Assembly: GCF_001866645.1 (NCBI RefSeq)
Contig: NZ_MLYP01000045.1
Coordinates: forward strand, 49,434 to 113,433
Direction: 5' to 3'
From: Streptomyces colonosanans
Lineage (GTDB): Bacteria > Actinomycetota > Actinomycetes > Streptomycetales > Streptomycetaceae
Length of the DNA: 64,000 nt
The translations under genes and the position numbers were made by a program. The notes under the pieces were generated by a model that did no database searches, was not told the DNA's origin, and was given only the letters and a program-made list of their open reading frames with translations. Shown in pieces: positions 1 to 8,063 of this stretch. How positions within the stretch are numbered: the first letter of the stretch is position 1; every line of letters begins with the position of its first letter.

Positions 1-1574
1 TGCAGTCCATGTACGACGCGGGCGTGCGGTCGTTCTCCGTTCCGCTGGACGACATCAGCTACACCAGCTGGAACTGCCCCGGCGACACGGAGAAGTTCGG
101 AGCGCCGGGCCGCGGTGCGGCGGCCCGCGCCCAGGTGAGTCTGCTGAACACGGTACAGCGCGATTTCGTCGCCAAGCGGCAAGGGGCCAACCCGCTGCAG
201 ATGGTGCCCACGGAGTACGGCGATCTGACCGACACGGCGTACAAGCAGACGATCCGTGCCACGCTCGACCCCGCAGTGCAGGTGATGTGGACCGGGACGG
301 ACGTGGTGCCGAAGGACATCACCAACGCTCAGGCATCCAAGGCCGCCGAACTCTTCGGCCGGAAAGTCTTCGTGTGGGACAACTACCCGGTCAACGACTT
401 CGGCCGGACCGCGGGTCGACTGCTGCTGGCGCCGTACGACAAGCGTGAGCCCGGTCTGTCCGACCACCTCAGCGGCATCGTCTCCAACCCGATGAACCAG
501 GAGGCCGCCAGCAAGCTCGCGGTCTTCACCATGTCGGACTTCTCGTGGAACGACCGGGGCTACGACCGGGACCGCTCCGGACGCCAGGCCGCTCTCCACC
601 TCGCCGCGGGGGACCGCCAAACGGCCGACGCGGTGCAGGTGTTCGTCGACCTCAACCACGCGGCCCCGACCTTCGGCTCCGAGCTGTGGCAGCCCCAGGC
701 ACCGGTGTTCAGCGCCGAGTTGGAGCGGTTCTGGAACGCCTACGGAACCGATGCGCGGGCCGCGATCAGCGGATTCCTCCCGTCCGTGCGCGCGGTCACG
801 CGGGCGCCGGCCGTCATCCGGGAGGGCGTGCCCGACAAGCTGTTCCTCTCCGACGCCTCCCGCTGGCTGGACGCCACGCAACTGTGGGGACAGGCGATGG
901 AGCACGGACTGAACACCCTCGCCGCGATCGATGCCGGGAACGCGACCGAGGCGGCCAAGGAGCGCAAGTCCATGGGCTCCGTAGCCGCCGCGGCCTCGCA
1001 GATCACGGTCGACCCGGCGGAGCACCACCAGCACGGCCAGGTGAAGATCGGCGATCCGTTCATCGAGGACTTCGTCACGCGGGTGGAGAACCTCCACGAC
1101 GAGTCGATGGGACTGCCGCCCCTCAGGGAGCTCGCCCACGGTAAGACGGCGACCCAGATCTCCGACTACGACTGGGGCGGCAAGTTCCCCTTCAGCGCCG
1201 ACAAGGCCGTCGACGGTGACCGCTTCAACTTCTCCACCACCAGCGGCCGCGAGGCGCAGCCGTGGTGGCAGGTCGACCTCGGATCGAGCGCCGACCTCGA
1301 GAAGATCAAGATCTACAACCGGACGGACTGCTGCGCGGAGCGGACGAAGGACTACTACGTCCTGGTGTCCGACCAGCCCTTCTCCGGGACGCTCGCGGAC
1401 CAGTTCGGCAAGCCGGGCGTCTGGAGCCACCACGAGACGGACCAGGCCGCAGGCCCCACCACCGTCGAAACCACCGCCCGGGGCCGTTATGTGCGGGTGT
1501 GGCTCGCCAGTAAGACCCCCGTCGAACTCAACATGGCCGAGGTCGAGGTCCTCGGCCGCGTGAAGCAGGGCTGA
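1..1574 (+). CDS. GH84 beta-N-acetylglucosaminidase (hyaluronidase-like), 5'-truncated by the window edge
   Basis: The reading frame is open from the left edge, so the N-terminus (signal peptide, GH84 N-terminal domain and start of the barrel) lies outside. The visible part begins in the catalytic domain: an Asp-Asp pair in VPLDDISYTSW, about 14 residues after the first visible Met, matches the paired catalytic aspartates of GH84. The motifs MWTG, VVPKDIT and VWDNYPVND that follow are also typical. An alpha-helical region comes next, and the last ~140 residues form an F5/8 type C (CBM32-like) module with PWWQVDLGSSADLEKIKIYNR. GH84 enzymes use substrate-assisted catalysis to remove beta-GlcNAc from glycoproteins or hyaluronan. 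The protein is probably secreted. No downstream gene is coupled; IS remnants follow. The family call is secure, the substrate is inferred. Confidence 0.9.
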   Translation, partial: QSMYDAGVRSFSVPLDDISYTSWNCPGDTEKFGAPGRGAAARAQVSLLNTVQRDFVAKRQGANPLQMVPTEYGDLTDTAYKQTIRATLDPAVQVMWTGTDVVPKDITNAQASKAAELFGRKVFVWDNYPVNDFGRTAGRLLLAPYDKREPGLSDHLSGIVSNPMNQEAASKLAVFTMSDFSWNDRGYDRDRSGRQAALHLAAGDRQTADAVQVFVDLNHAAPTFGSELWQPQAPVFSAELERFWNAYGTDARAAISGFLPSVRAVTRAPAVIREGVPDKLFLSDASRWLDATQLWGQAMEHGLNTLAAIDAGNATEAAKERKSMGSVAAAASQITVDPAEHHQHGQVKIGDPFIEDFVTRVENLHDESMGLPPLRELAHGKTATQISDYDWGGKFPFSADKAVDGDRFNFSTTSGREAQPWWQVDLGSSADLEKIKIYNRTDCCAERTKDYYVLVSDQPFSGTLADQFGKPGVWSHHETDQAAGPTTVETTARGRYVRVWLASKTPVELNMAEVEVLGRVKQG

Positions 1575-1686
1575 CCGGTGATCTTGCGCGCAAGCCCCAT
1601 CTCTTCAGGGCGGGGTTATTAGTTAGGCGTTCAACGTCGCAGGTCACTCGACCTGCTGAGATCTCCAGGATCCGGCGGCACGTGAC

Positions 1687-1742
1687 GCGGCCGTTCTTCA
1701 CGCTTCGAGATGTCGAGTAACGAAGCACGCGAGAACGGCCGC
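1687..1742. repeat. Long imperfect inverted repeat at an IS boundary
   Basis: An exact 11-bp arm GCGGCCGTTCT (1687-1697) is repeated inverted as AGAACGGCCGC (1732-1742). Inner arms CGCTTCG and CGAAGC extend the pairing with a small bulge. It sits about 30 bp upstream of the transposase remnant. It could be a terminator for the GH84 gene or part of the upstream end of the insertion sequence. Confidence 0.5.
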
Positions 1743-1765
1743 TTCCTCTTAGTCTCCCCCTCGAT

Positions 1766-2119
1766 GTGCCCGCAGGCGAGGCATTGAGCGTGTTGTCCCG
1801 CTTTCGGGTCGAATTCTACGGCTGCCTGTACAGCCGCGCCGATGCGCTTTTCGAGCTCACCGACGCGATCTTGTGCGCGGACGGGCCGGTGAAGCCCCTG
1901 GTCGAGCGCTCCGTCATGGAGCGGCGGGTGCAGACCTGTCGGCGTCAACTCCTGAGTTGCACGTTGATATGGAATCAGCGTCATCTGCTCCACGCAGTAC
2001 GCGAGTTCGAACGCTTCTCCAACTCGCATCGACCGCATCAGGGCATGGGCAACGTCCGCCCACTCTGCCCGTTGGCGCCGCGTGCTGGGGGTGCGCACGC
2101 TGACCGAGGCATAGGATGA
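1766..2119 (+). pseudogene. Chimeric transposase remnant (N-terminus of one family joined to C-terminus of an integrase-core family)
   Basis: This 117-codon open frame is built from two unrelated pieces. Residues 1-48 (GEALSVLSRFRVEFYGC, then RADALFELTDAILCADGP) match the start of a large transposase family common in Streptomyces. From about residue 53 (RRVQTCRRQLL, TLIWNQRHLLHAVREFERF, HRPHQGM) the sequence is the C-terminus of an rve/DDE integrase-type transposase, as in IS3-like or IS481-like elements. All catalytic regions are missing, so it cannot be active. The junction near base 1915 keeps the frame open, which probably reflects chance or recombination between nested elements. It marks a recombination-prone spot between the GH84 gene and the LacI gene. 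Confidence 0.7.
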
Positions 2120-2179
2120 AGGCTGCGGGCGCGCTGTGGAAACGCCCGCAGCCGTCGGCTGGAAGAGAGAGCGAGCGCA

Positions 2180-3208
2180 GTGCCCCCGTCCGGCAGTCCC
2201 GGATCCACCGGACCCGCGACGACGCCCACGATGCGGGATGTCGCCGCCCGTGCAGGCGTCAGTGCCATGACCGTGTCGCGGGTGCTGAAGGACGAGCGCG
2301 TCAGCGCTACGACCAGGGAGCGGGTGCTCGCTGCCGTACGCGAACTGGGCTACCGTCGCAACGAGGTGGCCCGCACTCTGCGTCTGGGCCGGCCCAGCGG
2401 CATGATCGGTCTGGTCGTCACCAACCTCGGCAACCCTTTCTACTCCCGTCTCGCGCTCGGCGCTGAAAGCGTCGCCGAGGAGTATGGGCTTCGGCTGGTG
2501 CTGGGCAACACGGCGTCACAGGTCCAGCGCGAACGTGAATTGGTGGAGGATCTGATATCCCGCCGGGTGGACGGCGTGATCGTGGTTCCGGCCGGCGCCG
2601 CACACCCTCATCTCAGTCCTGCCACCCTCGGCGGCACGCCCGTGGTCTTCGCCTCCCAGCCGCCTTCCGAGATCGAGGCCGACGCGGTTCTCGTGGACGA
2701 CTTCGGTGGAGCCCGCGAGGCCACCGCACAAGTGCTGTCCGAAGGGCACCGGAGCGTTGGTTTCCTAGGCAATCCACCCGGTCTGTTCACCGCAGCAGAG
2801 CGCTTCCGCGGCTACTGGGCCGCGCATGAGGAAGCCGGTCTGACACCGCACGAGGAGTGGGTGCGCCGGGGCCCGCACGACATCTCCACCGCAGAGGCGG
2901 CGGCCATGGAGCTGTTGGACGGCGAGGATGCGCCGACAGCACTGTTCTGCTCCAACAACCGCATCACGCTGGGCGCTTACCGGGCGGTGTGGCGCCTTGG
3001 CGCCAGCACCGCGCTCGCGGGCTTCGACGACTTCGAGATGGCGGACATGCTGCAGGTACCGGTCACCGTCGTCTCGTACGACGCGGAAGAGGTCGGACGC
3101 CGGGCGGCCCGGCTGCTGCTGGACCGGATCGAACAGGGGCCGGACGCGTCGGCGGGCTCGGCGCGCCGGACGGTGGTGCCGACGTCGGTGGTGCGCTACG
3201 GCGCGTAG
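2180..3208 (+). CDS. LacI-family transcriptional regulator
   Basis: This is a 342-residue protein with an N-terminal LacI helix-turn-helix (TMRDVAARAGVSAMTVSRVLK, about residues 17-38). The hinge helix region follows, then a periplasmic-binding-protein-like effector domain (GMIGLVVTNLGNPFYSRLALG through PVTVVSYDAEEVGRRAARLLLDRI). Length is normal for the family. A GTG at 2180 is the longest start; an in-frame ATG at 2231 would begin right at the HTH, and neither has a strong Shine-Dalgarno sequence. It lies convergent to the sugar ABC transporter genes at 3347-6467. It is the likely local regulator of that transporter and perhaps of the dehydratase at 6942. The effector is unknown. Confidence 0.9.
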   Translation: MPPSGSPGSTGPATTPTMRDVAARAGVSAMTVSRVLKDERVSATTRERVLAAVRELGYRRNEVARTLRLGRPSGMIGLVVTNLGNPFYSRLALGAESVAEEYGLRLVLGNTASQVQRERELVEDLISRRVDGVIVVPAGAAHPHLSPATLGGTPVVFASQPPSEIEADAVLVDDFGGAREATAQVLSEGHRSVGFLGNPPGLFTAAERFRGYWAAHEEAGLTPHEEWVRRGPHDISTAEAAAMELLDGEDAPTALFCSNNRITLGAYRAVWRLGASTALAGFDDFEMADMLQVPVTVVSYDAEEVGRRAARLLLDRIEQGPDASAGSARRTVVPTSVVRYGA

Positions 3209-3346
3209 CACGGCCGGGCAGCGGGACGCGGCGCCGGCACGCTGTTCCGGGCCCGGTCACGCGCTCCGGACGTCGGCCCGGCAATGAAGGCCTGCCGGTA
3301 CAGCATGAGGGCGACGGTGCCGCCTACGTTGCCGCCTTGGAATCGC

Positions 3347-4174
3347 TCAGCCCTTTGTCGCCCCACCGGTGAGGCCCTTGACAAAGTGCTTCTGGAAAGC
3401 CAGATAGAAGACGAGAATGGGCAGCGTGGCCAGGAACATCAGCGCGAAGACCGTGCCGAAGTCCGCCTGGTGCTCGCCGATGGCGCGATAGATGCCGACG
3501 GTCACCGTGGTACCGGTGGCCGGCCCCAAGATGATCAGCGGATTGAGGAAGTCGTTCCAGATCCAGACGCCGAGGAAGATGAGAACGCTTGCCGATGCCG
3601 GCCGCATCAGAGGGAAGACCACCTGCCAGAAGACGCGGAACGGGCCTGCGCCGTCGAGTTCGGCTGCTTCTTCGAGTTCCCGCGGGATCGTCTTCACGAA
3701 TCCGGCGAAGACGAGGACTCCGAACGGCACGTAGTAGCCGACGTATGCCACGATCAGGCCGGGCACGGTGCTCATGAGGCCGAGGGCCCGGAGTACCTCC
3801 GTAATGGGGGTGAGGATGACCGCCGGTGGGACCATGAGCCCGCACAGCAGCGTCACCATGGTGACCTTGGCTGCGACGCCGGCCGACCGTGCGAGGTAGT
3901 GGCCGAGCATGGCTGAGACCGCGGTGACGAGCATCATGGAGATCGCAGTGACCTCCGCGCTGTTGATCAATCCGTACCAGAAGAGATGGTCCGGGCGGGA
4001 CAGTACGCTGTGAATGTTGTCCCAGGTCGGTGGGATCGGGAGTCCCACCGGGTTCGAGACGATCGCCGAGCCGTGCTTGAACACGTTGACCAGCACGAGG
4101 TAGACCGGCAGGAAGAACAGGGAACTTACGAGGAGCGCGACCAACGGTCGTAGCCAGGCTCGGAGTCCGGTCAT
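3347..4174 (-). CDS. Carbohydrate ABC transporter permease (MalG type)
   Basis: The 275-residue product is an integral membrane protein with about six hydrophobic segments. It carries the EAA loop typical of CUT1 sugar importers (IPRELEEAAELDGAGPFRVFWQVVFPLMRP). The start at 4174 gives MTGLRAWLRPLVALLVSSLFF. It lies two bases after the TAA stop of the upstream permease, so translational coupling is likely; longer in-frame starts would overlap that gene. It forms the inner-membrane channel with the product of 4177-5091 and receives substrate from the lipoprotein at 5175-6467. No ATPase gene is present, as usual in Streptomyces, where a shared MsiK-type ATPase energises such importers. The sugar is unknown. 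Confidence 0.92.
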   Translation of the reverse strand: MTGLRAWLRPLVALLVSSLFFLPVYLVLVNVFKHGSAIVSNPVGLPIPPTWDNIHSVLSRPDHLFWYGLINSAEVTAISMMLVTAVSAMLGHYLARSAGVAAKVTMVTLLCGLMVPPAVILTPITEVLRALGLMSTVPGLIVAYVGYYVPFGVLVFAGFVKTIPRELEEAAELDGAGPFRVFWQVVFPLMRPASASVLIFLGVWIWNDFLNPLIILGPATGTTVTVGIYRAIGEHQADFGTVFALMFLATLPILVFYLAFQKHFVKGLTGGATKG

Positions 4175-4176
4175 GA

Positions 4177-5091
4177 TTAGGAAGACACCTCGCGTTTCTG
4201 CAGAAGCCTGAGCGCGATCACCGATATGGTCGCGACCATGGCGAGCATCACCGCGGCCATCGCGGAGGCATATCCGATGTGGTTGCCGGTGAACGCGGTC
4301 TGAATCACCTGGAAGGCAAGTGTGGATGTGGTTCCCGGGCCGGGACCGCCGTTGGTGAGGACCTGGACTTGGTCGTACGCCTTGAATCCGCCGATCAGGG
4401 ACATCACGGTGTTGATCGTGACGGCAGGCGCCAGCATCGGCCAGGTGACGTGACAGAACCGCATCACCGGTCCGCAACCGTCGATAGCCGCCGCCTCGTA
4501 CAGCTCTTTGGGAATGCTTTGAAGCCCGGCCAGGTAGACCACGACACAGAACCCGAGCCCTTGCCAGGCGATGACCCAGGAGACCGTGTAGAGGGCGAGG
4601 CTCGGGTCGGAGAGCCATCCCGGTGGGTTGCCCATGCCCAGCTGCCGCAACATGGAGTTGAGCAGGCCGTCGTCGACGAGGATCGTCTGCCAGATGACGC
4701 TGACCACCACCGCGCTCAGGACGACCGGGATGAAGAAAACACTCCGCAGTGCGTTGTAGAACCAGCCGCGTCGATCGAGGAGCACGGCGAGGGCCAGACC
4801 GCCTGCGTTGGTTACGAGAGTCACGATCCCCGCGATGACGGTGGTGTTCTTCAGCGCTTGGAGGAACTCGTCGTCAGAGGGCAGGCTGGTCAGGTTGTCC
4901 AGCCCTACCCATCGGGTCGGGGGATTGAAGGGATCCTTGTTGGTCAGGCTGTAGGCAATCGCAATGCCGATCGGCACCAGCACAAGAGCAAAGTAGGCCA
5001 GGAGCCCTGGGGCTGCGAATACAGCGAAGCGACTCAGCTTGTCTCGTGAGCGCGCCCGCCGGGGCGGGCGCGGGTACCGTTTCGGGCCCAT
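4177..5091 (-). CDS. Carbohydrate ABC transporter permease (MalF type)
   Basis: The first permease of a CUT1 sugar importer, about 304 residues from the ATG at 5091. That start is chosen because a strong GGAGG-like sequence precedes it; the longer in-frame ORF to 5196 would run back over the end of the binding-protein gene. The N-terminus is cationic (GPKRYPRPPRRARSRDK), then about six transmembrane segments. The EAA loop reads IPKELYEAAAIDGCGPVMRFCHVTWPML, followed by SLIGGFKAYDQVQVLTNGGPG, which is characteristic of MalF-like subunits. It sits between the binding-protein gene and the second permease. Its ribosome-binding site lies inside a strong stem-loop (5106-5141), which suggests lower expression than the binding protein. 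Confidence 0.92.
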   Translation of the reverse strand: MGPKRYPRPPRRARSRDKLSRFAVFAAPGLLAYFALVLVPIGIAIAYSLTNKDPFNPPTRWVGLDNLTSLPSDDEFLQALKNTTVIAGIVTLVTNAGGLALAVLLDRRGWFYNALRSVFFIPVVLSAVVVSVIWQTILVDDGLLNSMLRQLGMGNPPGWLSDPSLALYTVSWVIAWQGLGFCVVVYLAGLQSIPKELYEAAAIDGCGPVMRFCHVTWPMLAPAVTINTVMSLIGGFKAYDQVQVLTNGGPGPGTTSTLAFQVIQTAFTGNHIGYASAMAAVMLAMVATISVIALRLLQKREVSS

Positions 5092-5105
5092 GACCGGCTG
5101 CCTCC

Positions 5106-5141
5106 CTCCTGCTGCGCCTGGACGACCGGGCGCAGCAGGAG
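5106..5141 (-). promoter_or_regulatory. Intergenic stem-loop overlapping the permease ribosome-binding site
   Basis: A perfect 13-bp stem (CTCCTGCTGCGCC at 5106-5118 pairing with 5129-5141) encloses a 10-nt loop between the binding-protein stop and the first permease start. On the transcribed minus strand the promoter-distal arm contains AGGAG, part of the permease Shine-Dalgarno sequence. Such a hairpin can protect the upstream binding-protein message from 3' decay and hold back translation of the permease, as known for other sugar ABC operons. The hairpin is seen; the function is inferred. Confidence 0.65.
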
Positions 5142-5174
5142 CACGATCCAGTGGAAAGCGGGTAGCCATCCGCA

Positions 5175-6467
5175 CTACCGGGTGGCCTTGTCCCATTGCG
5201 CGTCCATGTAGGCGCCGAATGCCGAGGCTGTCATGCGGCCGCCGAGCAGCTTCTGGACACCCGCGGCAGCCTTGTCGGCCAGGCCTGGTGGCAAGGAGCC
5301 GTCGCCGGTTTCCTGGGAGAAGGAGTTGACGATTCCGTCCGCGCTCAGCGCTTCTCGGTACGCGGCCACGGTAGCGTTGTAGACGGGACCCATGTTGCTG
5401 GGGGGACGGTAACCCTTGATGGCGATGATGAGCCCGTCAGCCTTGACGGCGGCATCGAGGTTCTTCTGGTCCTCCATGAAGGCCCGCGCCCATTTCTTGG
5501 CCAGACCCACATCCGGTGCCTTGGAGCTGACGGACATTCCGCCGCCCGTGACGCTCGGGAGGGCCGGCGAGCCATCATCGGTGGGCCACGCGAACACACC
5601 TGTGTCGAAGCTCGGTTTCTTCGCGTCCGCGGAGGCGGAGAACCAACTGCCCATCGGGTACATGGCCCCCTTGCCGTCGCGGAACGCCTGCTCGGTATCG
5701 GCGTAGGAGCGCGACAGCCCCGCCGGGTCGATGTAGCCCTTGTGGGCCACATCAGCAATCTTCTGAGCGGCGTTGACGAAAGCCGGATCGGTGAACTTGA
5801 CCTTGTCGGCGCTGCGTTGCGACAACCAGTCCGGCGTCTCCTTGTAGACGTCAGTGGCCACCGTGCACATCAGCGGGAACATGTCGGCCCAGGTGTCCTT
5901 GCCGCCGCCGCCGACCACAAAGGGGTTGATCCCCTTTGCCTTCAGTTTGGCGCTGTCCGCGAGCAGCTCACGGTACGTACGCGGTGGCGCATTGATGCCT
6001 GCCTTGGCGAAGTCGCTCTTGTTGTAGTAGACGAGCGTCGCCTGGGTGGCATAAGGCAGTTGGTAGACCTTGCCGCCGTACGGGTTGGCGTGCGGATCGA
6101 CATAGTTCGCCAGCTCGCGGTCCGTCCAGGGGGCCAGCTTGCCCGCCTCGGCGAATCCAGCCGGGTTCAGACCGATCATGATGTCCGGGAACTGACCGGT
6201 GCTGTCGAGCTGTTTCGCGTATCCGGTGCGGTCGGCGCTGGGTGACACGAGCTTTTTGATGGTCACGCCAGGCACCTTCGCCGAAGCGCGGGCGATCGCC
6301 GCATCCCAGTACTTCGCGTCGAGGTTGGGTGTCTCGAAGGTGAGAAAGGTCAGGGTGGCTTTGTCACCCTTGGAAGCGCTCTCGCCGGTGCCGCCTGCCG
6401 TACATCCGGTCAGCACGAGAGCACCGGCGAGAGCGGCGGTTTTCAGGACCATCGGATTCCGCGTCAT
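5175..6467 (-). CDS. Sugar ABC transporter substrate-binding lipoprotein (family 1)
   Basis: From the ATG at 6467 the protein is 430 residues. The leader MTRNPMVLKTAALAGALVLTGC ends in a lipobox with Cys22, so it is a membrane-anchored binding protein. The ATG at 6467 has AGGGGA at good spacing; another ATG at 6476 has the same sequence immediately against it. The body has features of extracellular solute-binding protein family 1: VYQLPYATQATLVYYNKSDFAKAG, GKGAMYPMGSWF and the C-terminal helix AGVQKLLGGRMTASAFGAYMD. It is the first gene of the minus-strand importer operon with permeases at 4177 and 3347. Its promoter region shares an 18-bp motif with the 788-residue protein gene at 15065, hinting at co-regulation. 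The ligand cannot be read from sequence. Confidence 0.92.
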   Translation of the reverse strand: MTRNPMVLKTAALAGALVLTGCTAGGTGESASKGDKATLTFLTFETPNLDAKYWDAAIARASAKVPGVTIKKLVSPSADRTGYAKQLDSTGQFPDIMIGLNPAGFAEAGKLAPWTDRELANYVDPHANPYGGKVYQLPYATQATLVYYNKSDFAKAGINAPPRTYRELLADSAKLKAKGINPFVVGGGGKDTWADMFPLMCTVATDVYKETPDWLSQRSADKVKFTDPAFVNAAQKIADVAHKGYIDPAGLSRSYADTEQAFRDGKGAMYPMGSWFSASADAKKPSFDTGVFAWPTDDGSPALPSVTGGGMSVSSKAPDVGLAKKWARAFMEDQKNLDAAVKADGLIIAIKGYRPPSNMGPVYNATVAAYREALSADGIVNSFSQETGDGSLPPGLADKAAAGVQKLLGGRMTASAFGAYMDAQWDKATR

Positions 6468-6576
6468 GTGTCTCATTCCCCTACCCGTCAGTGCCGAGGC
6501 CGGTGGTGGTGTCACTGCTTTGTCGTTCCATGACGAGCTGGGAGGTCACCTGTTCCCATCTGCCCTTGGATACCGC

Positions 6577-6594
6577 CACATAGTTCAGATTCTT
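6577..6594 (-). promoter_or_regulatory. Promoter-region motif shared with the gene at 15065-17431
   Basis: The sequence CACATAGTTCAGATTCTT matches CACATAGTTCAAACTCTT at 17478-17495 in 15 of 18 positions with no gap. Both lie upstream of minus-strand genes, 110 and 47 bases from the respective starts. Read on the transcribed strand the core is TGAACTATGTG. It may be a -10 region or a regulator site common to both transcription units. Confidence 0.5.
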
Positions 6595-6600
6595 TCGGGA

Positions 6601-6661
6601 AACGCGCGCGTTCTGGAGAGCGACCGCTCGTTCTGAGCGTTCAGCCATCAAGAGCGCTCAG
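6601..6661. promoter_or_regulatory. Palindromes in the divergent 6468-6941 intergenic region
   Basis: AACGCGCGCGTT at 6601-6612 is a perfect 12-bp palindrome with central CG, like LacI-family operators. CTGAGCG (6633-6639) is repeated inverted as CGCTCAG (6655-6661) 15 bases apart, and GAGCG/CGCTC half-sites recur between them. The region separates the divergent importer operon and the dehydratase gene. The LacI protein at 2180 is a candidate binder. Confidence 0.4.
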
Positions 6662-6730
6662 GGTATCGGCCCCGTTCTCGGCGGCGTCAAGACATTAGAC
6701 GGAACTATCGCTCTCTGTCCGCGACCAGAT

Positions 6731-6745
6731 AGATGTGATACATCT
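6731..6745. promoter_or_regulatory. Palindrome AGATGT-GAT-ACATCT, FadR-like half-sites
   Basis: The 15-bp inverted repeat AGATGTGATACATCT lies about 200 bp before the dehydratase start. The core TGTNNNACA is close to the GT-N3-AC core used by many FadR-subfamily GntR regulators, and such a regulator is encoded at 13554. The palindrome is seen; the regulator assignment is inferred. The rest of 6662-6941 shows no gene. Confidence 0.4.
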
Positions 6746-6941
6746 CTACATGCCACACAAGGTCCACACCAGCCTCCGACGTGGAACGGGATACGACGAC
6801 AGGTCTTCGGTTCAGGCACGAGGTGTCATCTCCCTATGCAGGGGCGGCCATACGGGCCCGAACGGAGGCCGGGTCTACTGAGGGGCTGCTGGCGGGAACC
6901 GCAAGCCGCAGTGAGCTACATCCGATGACCTGAGGGGCGAG

Positions 6942-8006
6942 ATGCGTATCACCGACGTGACCGTTGAACTGGTCGATCTGCCGGCCCAGCCCGTCTTCCG
7001 GTGGCGCCGGGGTCTGCCCGGCTCGGAAGGGGCGATTGTGGGCGGAATCCTGCGCATCCATACCGATCAAGGCCTGTGCGGGGAAGCGCACACGCGGCGT
7101 GGGACCATCCTCAACGACCTGGTGGAACGCCGCATTCGGCAGGATCTACTGGGCCGTGATCCCTCCCATCGCGAGCTCCTGTGGCACCGTCTGTGGGAGC
7201 TGGACCGCATCGAGGAGTTCCCGATCTACGTCCTCGGGCTCGTCGACATCGCCCTGTGGGATCTCGCGGGAAAGGCGGCTGGGCTCCCCGTGCACCAACT
7301 GCTCGGCACGTACCGCGAAGCCATCCCGGCCTATGCCAGTACGGCGACCTTCTCCAGCATCGAGGAGTACCTCGATGTCGCCGACCAGTGTCTCGCGTCC
7401 GGCTTCGCCGCGATCAAGCTGCACGCCTGGGGGGACGCGCGTGAGGACGCCGAGCTGTGCCGGAAGCTGCGGGACCACGTCGGGGATGACGTGTGTCTGA
7501 TGTACGACGGCTCAGCGGCCTTCGACCTCGCTGATGCGCTCTACCTCGGCGAAGCCCTGTCCGACGCCGGGTACACCTGGTACGAGGAGCCGATGCGGGA
7601 GTTCAGCGTGACGGCATACCGCAGGCTCGCCGAACGTGTCGCCGTTCCCTTGCTCGTCGCCGAAACCTCGGACGGGGCGCACATGAACACGGCCGACTTC
7701 ATCGCATCCGGTGCGGCCGGCAGCGTGCGGACCAGCGCGCTGTACAAGGCAGGCATCACCGGTGCCATGCGGGTGGCCCATCTCGCCGAGAGTTTCCTGC
7801 TGAGAGCCGAGGTCCACGGATCCGGGATCGTCAACGCGCATCTGTGCATGGCCATCCCCAACACCACCTACTACGAGTCCTTCGTCCTCACCAACCCGGT
7901 GGTACGTGAATCGTCAGTCGGTCCCGACGGGCAGCTCCGGGCCCCCACTGCGGCCGGCATCGGGTACGACCAGGATGGCTGGTCGGGCGGGGTGGCGCGG
8001 GACTGA
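6942..8006 (+). CDS. Mandelate racemase/muconate lactonizing enzyme family protein (enolase superfamily, probable sugar-acid dehydratase)
   Basis: The 354-residue enzyme starts at an ATG after GAGGGGCGAG. The N-terminal capping domain runs to about residue 125, then a modified TIM barrel. The second barrel strand has KLH with Lys159 and His161. Metal ligands of the superfamily are visible as Asp189 (LMYDG), Glu215/216 (YEEPM) and Glu241 (VAETSDG). His292 (EVHGSG) lies near the usual position of the general acid/base on a late strand. Superfamily enzymes abstract the proton alpha to a carboxylate; members beside sugar ABC importers are usually acid-sugar dehydratases. With the oxidoreductase at 9486 it could form a route from an oxidised sugar into central metabolism. 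The exact substrate is unknown. Confidence 0.85.
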   Translation: MRITDVTVELVDLPAQPVFRWRRGLPGSEGAIVGGILRIHTDQGLCGEAHTRRGTILNDLVERRIRQDLLGRDPSHRELLWHRLWELDRIEEFPIYVLGLVDIALWDLAGKAAGLPVHQLLGTYREAIPAYASTATFSSIEEYLDVADQCLASGFAAIKLHAWGDAREDAELCRKLRDHVGDDVCLMYDGSAAFDLADALYLGEALSDAGYTWYEEPMREFSVTAYRRLAERVAVPLLVAETSDGAHMNTADFIASGAAGSVRTSALYKAGITGAMRVAHLAESFLLRAEVHGSGIVNAHLCMAIPNTTYYESFVLTNPVVRESSVGPDGQLRAPTAAGIGYDQDGWSGGVARD

Positions 8007-8063
8007 GGCTGAGAACTCCGCTCCAACGGCCCCTCGATCGCGTCCTGGAGTCGTGCGTGCGCG

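Noticed and set aside
5051..5073. GC-only palindrome CGCGCCCGCC...GGCGGGCGCG near the first permease start
   Set aside because: It lies inside the coding part for the Arg/Pro-rich N-terminus and is explained by codon composition.
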